Assembly: GCF_000633535.1 (NCBI RefSeq)
Contig: NZ_AYMR01000024.1
Span: 1 to 64,000 of the forward strand
DNA length: 64,000 bases
From: Leifsonia aquatica H1aii
GTDB lineage: Bacteria > Actinomycetota > Actinomycetes > Actinomycetales > Microbacteriaceae
Direction: 5' to 3'
The first letter of the stretch is position 1. Each line of letters opens with the position of its first letter. The notes beneath the pieces are model-generated. The model saw nothing but the letters and a program-made list of their open reading frames with translations. It was not told where the DNA came from and made no database searches. The position numbers and the translations under genes are program-made. Shown here in pieces: positions 59,695 through 64,000 of this stretch.

Positions 59695-61245
59695 TCAGGT
59701 GAGGGGTGTGGGGAGGGCGGCGTCGGCGGCGTCGAGCAGGGTGCCGGAGGCGACGAGCGCGACGGCGGCCTCGATCTCGGGGGAGAGGTAGCGGTCCGGG
59801 CCGGGCCCGGCCACCGACTCTCGCAGCGCAGCGGTCACGGCACCGGTGGCAGGGCCCTGCACGAGAGGTGCGCGCAGATCGGCGCCGCGCGAGGCGGTGA
59901 GCACCTCGATCGCGAGCACCCGGGTCAGCCCATCGACGGCACGGCGGAGCTTGCGGCCGGCGGCCCAGCCCATCGACACGTGATCCTCCTGCATGGCGGA
60001 GGACGGGATGGAGTCTGCCGATGCCGGAGTCGCGAGCCGCTTCAGCTCCGAGACGATGCCCGCCGCGGTGTACTGCGCGATCATCAGTCCGGAGTCGACC
60101 CCCACCTCGTGGGCGAGGAACGGCGGCAGCCCCTGGTTGCGGGCCGGGTCGAGGAAGCGGTCGGTGCGGCGCTCGGACATGCTCGCCACGTCCGCCACCA
60201 CGATCGCCAGGAAGTCGAGCACGTACGCGACGGGCGCGCCGTGGAAGTTGCCGTTCGACTCGACCCGGCCGTCGAGGGTCAGCACCGGGTTGTCGATCGC
60301 CGCGGCCAGCTCGCGATCGGCGACGGTGGTCGCGTGGGCGACGGTGTCTCGTGCTCCGCCGTGCACCTGGGGAGCGCAGCGCAACGAGTAGGCGTCCTGA
60401 ACCCGGGTGCACTCCGGCCCCTTGTGACTGGCGACGAGCGGGGAGCCGGCGAGCAGCGCGCGCAGGTTGCCGGCCGAGATCGCCTGGCCGGCCTGGGGGC
60501 GCAGCCGCTGCAGGTCGTCGGCGAAGACCGCATCGGTGCCGAGCAGCGCCTCGACGCTGAGGGCGGCCGCGATGTCGGCGGTGGTCAGCAGGCGCTGGAG
60601 GTCGTGCAGGGCGAGGGAGAGCATCCCCAGCATCCCGTCGGTGCCGTTGATGAGCGCCAGGCCCTCCTTCTCGGCGAGCACCAGCGGCTCGATCCCGGCC
60701 GCGGCCAGCGCGTCAGCGGCGTCGACCAGGTCGCCGTCGACGCGCACCTGGCCCTCGCCCATGGCCGCGAGGGCGCAATGGGCGAGTGGGGCGAGGTCCC
60801 CGGAGCAGCCGAGCGAGCCGTACTCCCGGACGATCGGGGTGATCCCGGCGTTCAGGACGGCGGCGTACGTCTCCACGGTGCGGCGGGTGGCGCCGGCGCG
60901 CCCCGTCGCGAGTGTGGCCAGCCGCAGCAGCATGAGGGCGCGCACGACCTCCCGCTCGACCTCCGGCCCGCTCCCGGCCGCGTGCGAGCGCACGAGGCTC
61001 GCCTGCAGCTGGGCGCGGCGCTCGGCGGGGATGAACGTGGTCGCGAGCGCACCGAACCCGGTCGAGATGCCGTAGTGCGGCGCCACGTCGTCGGCGAGGG
61101 CTTCGACGATGGCGCGGGAGGCGCTCACGGCGTCGAGCGCGCCCGGGTCGAGCTCGATGCGCGCGTCATGGCGGGCGACGGCGACGACGTCCGCGACGGT
61201 GAGCGGGGCCGCGCCGACGGTGATGGAGACGGTGGTGGTGGGCAT
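59695..61245 (-). CDS. hutH: histidine ammonia-lyase
   Basis: A 516-residue lyase converting histidine to urocanate and ammonia. The self-forming MIO cofactor tripeptide is Cys147-Ser148-Gly149 in [14 protein letters not shown], where many HutH have Ala-Ser-Gly; [11 protein letters not shown] near residue 55, RNQGLPPFL, and [10 protein letters not shown]-type QEDHVSMGW are conserved active-site segments. The ATG at 61245 follows GAGGATCGGAG. First gene of the operon and divergent from the IclR regulator, with a palindromic operator between them. Confidence 0.95.
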   Translation of the reverse strand: MPTTTVSITVGAAPLTVADVVAVARHDARIELDPGALDAVSASRAIVEALADDVAPHYGISTGFGALATTFIPAERRAQLQASLVRSHAAGSGPEVEREVVRALMLLRLATLATGRAGATRRTVETYAAVLNAGITPIVREYGSLGCSGDLAPLAHCALAAMGEGQVRVDGDLVDAADALAAAGIEPLVLAEKEGLALINGTDGMLGMLSLALHDLQRLLTTADIAAALSVEALLGTDAVFADDLQRLRPQAGQAISAGNLRALLAGSPLVASHKGPECTRVQDAYSLRCAPQVHGGARDTVAHATTVADRELAAAIDNPVLTLDGRVESNGNFHGAPVAYVLDFLAIVVADVASMSERRTDRFLDPARNQGLPPFLAHEVGVDSGLMIAQYTAAGIVSELKRLATPASADSIPSSAMQEDHVSMGWAAGRKLRRAVDGLTRVLAIEVLTASRGADLRAPLVQGPATGAVTAALRESVAGPGPDRYLSPEIEAAVALVASGTLLDAADAALPTPLT

Positions 61246-61286
61246 GCTCCGATCCTCGTCGCGGTCGCCTCCCGCCGCGTCGGCTG

Positions 61287-61315
61287 TACACTCTTCGGTG
61301 TCCGGGATCCCAGAC
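61287..61315. promoter_or_regulatory. iclR promoter and HutR/IclR operator copy 2
   Basis: TACACT (61287-61292) forms the iclR -10, and GTCCGGGATCCCAGAC (61300-61315, extended to TGT...ACA) lies at its transcription start, also upstream of hutH. Identical to the site at 55607-55622. Confidence 0.75.
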
Positions 61316-61337
61316 ACGAGTCGAGCGAGGAGGCCCG

Positions 61338-62096
61338 ATGAGCAAAGTGCCCGCCGCCGAGAACACGCTGCGCATCCTGGGCCATCTGGCCGCGCAGCGC
61401 GGTCCCATCCCCGCCGCGAGCATCGCGGGCGCCCTCGGGCTGCCACGCTCCACGGTCTACCACCTCCTCGCGGTGCTGGGGGATCACGGTTTCGTCCTGC
61501 ACTTCCCCGAGGCCGGCCGCTTCGGTCTGGGCGTCGCCGCATACGAGCTCTCGAGCGCCTTCTCCCGGCAGGAACCGCTCAGCCGGCTGGGCCGGCCGAT
61601 CGTCGCCGGGCTGGTCGATGCGATCGGCGAGTCCGGGCACGTCGCGGTGCTCCACGGTCGCGATGTCGTCTACATCGTGGAGGAGCGCGCGCCCCGACGT
61701 CCTCGGCTGGTCACCGACGTCGGCGTCCGGCTGCCCGCGCACCTGACCGCGAGCGGCCGGGCCCTGCTCGCGACCCTGCCCGCCGGTCAGCTGCGCGCGC
61801 TCTACCCCGACCGCGACGCCTTCGAGGAGCGGACCGGGGCCGGCCCGCACAGCTACGCGGAGCTGCGCCGCGTGCTGGCCGAGGTGCGCGAGCGCGGCTA
61901 CGCGACGGAGGACGGCGAGGTCACGCCGGGCTTCGCGTCGGTCGCGGTCTCGGTGCGCGATCATGCCGGGTGGCCGGCGGCCGGGATCGCCGTGACCTTC
62001 CCGCGCGAGAACGTGCGTCCCGACGAGTGGGACGCACTCGCCGGACGGGTCCGGGACGCCGCCGCCGAGCTGTCCCGGCGCATCCGCGGCAGCTGA
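61338..62096 (+). CDS. IclR-family regulator, probably of histidine utilisation
   Basis: A 252-residue regulator. Residues about 5-65 are the winged helix (AENTLRILGHLAAQRGPIPA, LGLPRSTVYHLLAVLGDHGF), and residues 75-250 the IclR effector domain (HLTASGRALLATLPAGQL). ATG follows GAGGAGG. Divergent from hutHUI; the shared palindrome at the two hut promoters is its probable binding site, with urocanate or histidine as a likely effector by analogy with other hut regulators. Confidence 0.9.
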   Translation: MSKVPAAENTLRILGHLAAQRGPIPAASIAGALGLPRSTVYHLLAVLGDHGFVLHFPEAGRFGLGVAAYELSSAFSRQEPLSRLGRPIVAGLVDAIGESGHVAVLHGRDVVYIVEERAPRRPRLVTDVGVRLPAHLTASGRALLATLPAGQLRALYPDRDAFEERTGAGPHSYAELRRVLAEVRERGYATEDGEVTPGFASVAVSVRDHAGWPAAGIAVTFPRENVRPDEWDALAGRVRDAAAELSRRIRGS

Positions 62097-62120
62097 GCGC
62101 CCGCGACGCGCAACCCGCTT

Positions 62121-62166
62121 GTCACGACACGCCGCCCCGCCCGGGGCGGAGGCGGCGTGTCGTGAC
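62121..62166. repeat. intergenic palindrome
   Basis: GTCACGACACGCCGCC (62121-62136) pairs perfectly with 62151-62166; the 14-base loop contains its own CCGCC/GGCGG stem. It begins 24 bases after the iclR stop codon and may end that transcript. Confidence 0.8.
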
Positions 62167-62226
62167 GAATGGATTGCGGGAGGGCTGAGGGTGCACGTGC
62201 AGTGAGGGAGGCGGGCATGCATAGAT

Positions 62227-62256
62227 TTGGCATTTCACACGACAGTCGTCTACATT
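62227..62256 (+). promoter_or_regulatory. promoter of the small-peptide/TOMM unit
   Basis: TTGGCA (62227-62232), 18-bp spacer and TACATT (62251-62256); the spacer contains the perfect palindrome ACGAC-A-GTCGT (62239-62249). The region 62215-62270 is clearly more AT-rich than its surroundings. Confidence 0.6.
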
Positions 62257-62345
62257 CTGTGCATATCCGATGATGGAGCCCGATCTCGAAGGCGAGTCAC
62301 GCTCCGGATTCGAACGAACCGCCAGGGCGGTCAGCGGGAGGCGTC

Positions 62346-62447
62346 ATGGAGACGGGTGCGAGTTTCGAGCTGGTCGGCACGACCTGTCGAGACATGCGCG
62401 CGGTGGGACGATGGTCCTCGCCGAGAGCGTCCTCGTGCGCCACGTGA
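62346..62447 (+). CDS. 33-residue small ORF, possible RiPP precursor
   Basis: ATG follows GGGAGG by four bases. The product is METGASFELVGTTCRDMRAV followed by GRWSSPRASSCAT, i.e. an N-terminal part with acidic and hydrophobic residues and a C-terminal part rich in Ser, Cys, Thr and Pro. That is the composition of a leader/core precursor for azol(in)e formation, and the next gene encodes a TOMM leader-binding/E1-like protein. It is below the usual gene-calling size. The alternative is that it is a chance frame and the overlapping ORF 62411-62491 is the translated one. Confidence 0.4.
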   Translation: METGASFELVGTTCRDMRAVGRWSSPRASSCAT

Positions 62448-62491
62448 AGCCCGTCGTCCCTGACCGAGAGCCCACGGAGGCTGCAACGTGA
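62411..62491 (+). CDS. 26-residue small ORF overlapping the next start codon
   Basis: ATG-initiated frame giving MVLAESVLVRHVKPVVPDRE plus PTEAAT, with strongly coding-like third positions and a TGA that overlaps the GTG of the TOMM protein (GTGA). No good ribosome site; the frame is open upstream to 62270. It lies in a different frame from the 33-residue ORF, so at most one of them is likely to be a main product. Confidence 0.3.
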   Translation: MVLAESVLVRHVKPVVPDREPTEAAT

Positions 62492-63489
62492 CTGCACAGA
62501 TGCGGTATTCGATATCGCCACAGGTTCATCTCGGGACCGCGCGCGACGCGGTCTTCGTGTTCGACGCGGAGTCCGCGACTCGGATGAGCGCTCCCGGGCT
62601 GGTTCCGTTCGTGTCGCGCCTGAATGAGACGCTCGGGGCGTCATCCGACGGATTCGACGTTCATGAGATCGCCGAACGCTTCGGCCTATCCGCGGATGAA
62701 CTGGCACCGCTGCTCGACCGCCTGGTCACAGTGAAGATGCTGGTCCGCCACACGGCCGCCACCTCGGCATTCGCGAAGCTCGCCGAGGCGAGTGCCGGCG
62801 GGCTGCTGACGGCTCAGCAGATACAGGCGAACATCGACGCGTGCCGGATCGGAATCGCGGCGCCGGAAGGATCGGTGCTCTCCCGCACGATCACCACCGC
62901 GCTCCTCGGACTCGGGCTCTCCGTCGGAGAGCCGGCCCACGCGGATCTCGTGGTCGTCGTCGGCGACTCACCGATCGATCCGGCGCTGTTCGAGTTCAAT
63001 CGGCGCGCCCTGGAAACGGAGGGGCCACCGTGGCTCGCGGTGACCCCGTTCGACGGGGGGAACGCCTGGGTGGGTCCTCTCCACATTCCGATGCGGTCGG
63101 CGTGCTACACCTGCTTCCACCTGCGGCGGTCCGCGGACTTTCCGGACGAGGTCATCCGCGACGAGCTCCCCGAGCTCCGGGGCCTCGGTTCCGGTCGCGC
63201 GACCGCGACGGAACACCCGATCGACCTCATCGCGGCGGGGGTGGCCGTCACCATCGTGAGCGAATGGGCGGCGTTGCGTCAGCACGCCCCATCGGCGGCG
63301 CCGGGAGCAGTGACCACGATCAGCGTGGAGAGGTCGGGCGTCTCCCTCCGGTGGCACCGAACGCTCCGGGTCCCTCGCTGTCCGGACTGCTCACCCGCCG
63401 CTGGGTCGAGCGTGCCGCGGACCGTGTTCCCCGACGAGTTCGCATCGTGGGCGCGCAGCGGCGATCCGTCGGGCCCCTTGCATGAGTAG
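62488..63489 (+). CDS. TOMM cyclodehydratase-like (E1/ocin-ThiF-like) protein
   Basis: A 333-residue cytosolic protein. Residues about 10-100 look like a winged-helix leader-binding region (VFVFDAESATRMSAPGLVPF, DVHEIAERFGLSADELAPLL), residues 110-300 a degenerate E1/ThiF fold, with the GP..P...C..C block characteristic of bacteriocin cyclodehydratase proteins: Cys206-x-x-Cys209 (CYTC) and Cys298-x-x-Cys301 (CPDC) should bind zinc. Such proteins present the precursor peptide to a YcaO enzyme. No YcaO or dehydrogenase gene is in the window. GTG at 62488 follows GGAGG. It is preceded by its own promoter and small ORFs. Confidence 0.7.
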   Translation: MTAQMRYSISPQVHLGTARDAVFVFDAESATRMSAPGLVPFVSRLNETLGASSDGFDVHEIAERFGLSADELAPLLDRLVTVKMLVRHTAATSAFAKLAEASAGGLLTAQQIQANIDACRIGIAAPEGSVLSRTITTALLGLGLSVGEPAHADLVVVVGDSPIDPALFEFNRRALETEGPPWLAVTPFDGGNAWVGPLHIPMRSACYTCFHLRRSADFPDEVIRDELPELRGLGSGRATATEHPIDLIAAGVAVTIVSEWAALRQHAPSAAPGAVTTISVERSGVSLRWHRTLRVPRCPDCSPAAGSSVPRTVFPDEFASWARSGDPSGPLHE

Positions 63490-63526
63490 CTGACGACGAG
63501 AAGAAGCGGGGCGGAGCGATTCGCGC

Positions 63527-64000
63527 TCATCCCTCGGCGAGCGTGAGGGTCGCCTCCTGTTCGCGGCCGCCGCGGACGAAGGTGACGTGCACCTCGTCGC
63601 CGGCCTTCGAGGTGATCTGCAGGGCGGTGAGCACGTCGACGCTGCTCGCCGGAGTGCCGTTCAGCCGGGTGAGCACGTCTCCTGCACGCAGGCCGGCGCT
63701 CGCCGCGGGGCCGCCCGCGTCGACCGCCGACACGAAGAGGCCGTCGGTGATCCCGTAGGCCGCGGCGACGCCCGGCGGGATGGGCAGGACGTCGAGGCCC
63801 GCCGTCGGGTAGGAGACCTGGCCGTTCTCGATCAGCTCGTGCGCGATGCGCATCGCCGACGACTCCGGCACCGCGAACCCGATGCCGACGCTGCCGGTGC
63901 TGCTCTGGCCCGCGCTGCCCGGGACCGTCGCGATCGCCGTGTTGACCCCGATCAGCCGGCCGCGGCAGTCGACGAGCGCGCCTCCCGAGTTGCCCGGGTT
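63527..64000 (-). CDS. HtrA/DegP-like trypsin-type serine protease with PDZ domain (5' end outside the window)
   Basis: The visible 157 C-terminal residues start in the catalytic region with NPGNSGGALVDCRGRLIGVN (Ser of GNSGG), continue through IGFAVPESSAMRIAHELIENG and end with a PDZ domain (GPAASAGLRAGDVLTRLNGTP ... DEVHVTFVRGGRE). Such proteins are membrane-anchored or exported quality-control proteases. The upstream half with His and Asp lies beyond position 64000. It is convergent with the TOMM protein gene. Confidence 0.9.
   Translation of the reverse strand, partial: NPGNSGGALVDCRGRLIGVNTAIATVPGSAGQSSTGSVGIGFAVPESSAMRIAHELIENGQVSYPTAGLDVLPIPPGVAAAYGITDGLFVSAVDAGGPAASAGLRAGDVLTRLNGTPASSVDVLTALQITSKAGDEVHVTFVRGGREQEATLTLAEG

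Noticed and set aside
1-64000. mobile elements, prophage, integrase or att sites
   Set aside because: No transposase, integrase or phage protein and no flanking direct repeats were recognised.

Overview
The window is a 64 kb chromosomal piece from a high-GC Actinomycetota bacterium, most likely a Microbacteriaceae member (Leifsonia/Microbacterium-like). This is inferred from the strong GC bias at third codon positions, the actinobacterial purine neighbourhood (SCP-like gene, purF, purM, DUF3073), a sortase-E-type LAATG anchor, DesK-like two-component systems, and the many genes that appear to be leaderless. No rRNA, tRNA, CRISPR array, transposase or phage gene was seen. The + strand enters at the 3' end of purC and leaves inside an HtrA-like protease gene that runs off the right edge.

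Layout. 0-10.3 kb: purine synthesis (purC, purD on -, purF, purM on +) mixed with an SDR, a MarR-controlled membrane protein, a SHOCT/DUF6325 pair and an alditol oxidase. 10.5-16.8 kb: two tandem secreted purple-acid-phosphatase-like proteins, the first with a cell-wall anchor and a PHO-box-like promoter, the second with a duplicated YVTN beta-propeller. 16.8-27.5 kb: accessory block with DUF1648 and Calx-beta proteins, a small efflux protein, two sensor-kinase/regulator pairs, an ABC-2 exporter, TetR/DUF998, then DUF3073, which in other actinobacteria usually sits beside purM. 27.6-36.5 kb: a flavoprotein and a LacI-controlled carbohydrate operon (binding protein, two permeases, peptidase E, glycogen-debranching-like enzyme). 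36.5-45 kb: small membrane proteins, a DUF4097-PadR pair with palindromic operators, a KimA-like potassium permease, succinate-semialdehyde dehydrogenase and glutamate dehydrogenase. 45-55.6 kb: GNAT, MerR-TipAS, YczE-like/MocR pair, SDR/TetR pair and a stand-alone RND exporter. 55.6-62.1 kb: complete histidine utilisation (hutG on +, hutH-hutU-hutI on -, IclR regulator). 62.2-63.5 kb: an isolated unit with one or two very small ORFs and a cyclodehydratase/E1-like (TOMM) protein.

How the genes work together. The hut genes convert histidine to glutamate, which the nearby glutamate and succinate-semialdehyde dehydrogenases could feed into central metabolism; a shared 16-bp palindrome in front of hutG and between hutH and the IclR gene suggests one regulon. 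The sugar operon has an array of four identical LacI-type half-palindrome operators. Many transcription units have a -10-like hexamer exactly six bases before the start codon, so leaderless translation is probably widespread here. The most novel-looking item is the small peptide plus TOMM-protein unit near the right end.
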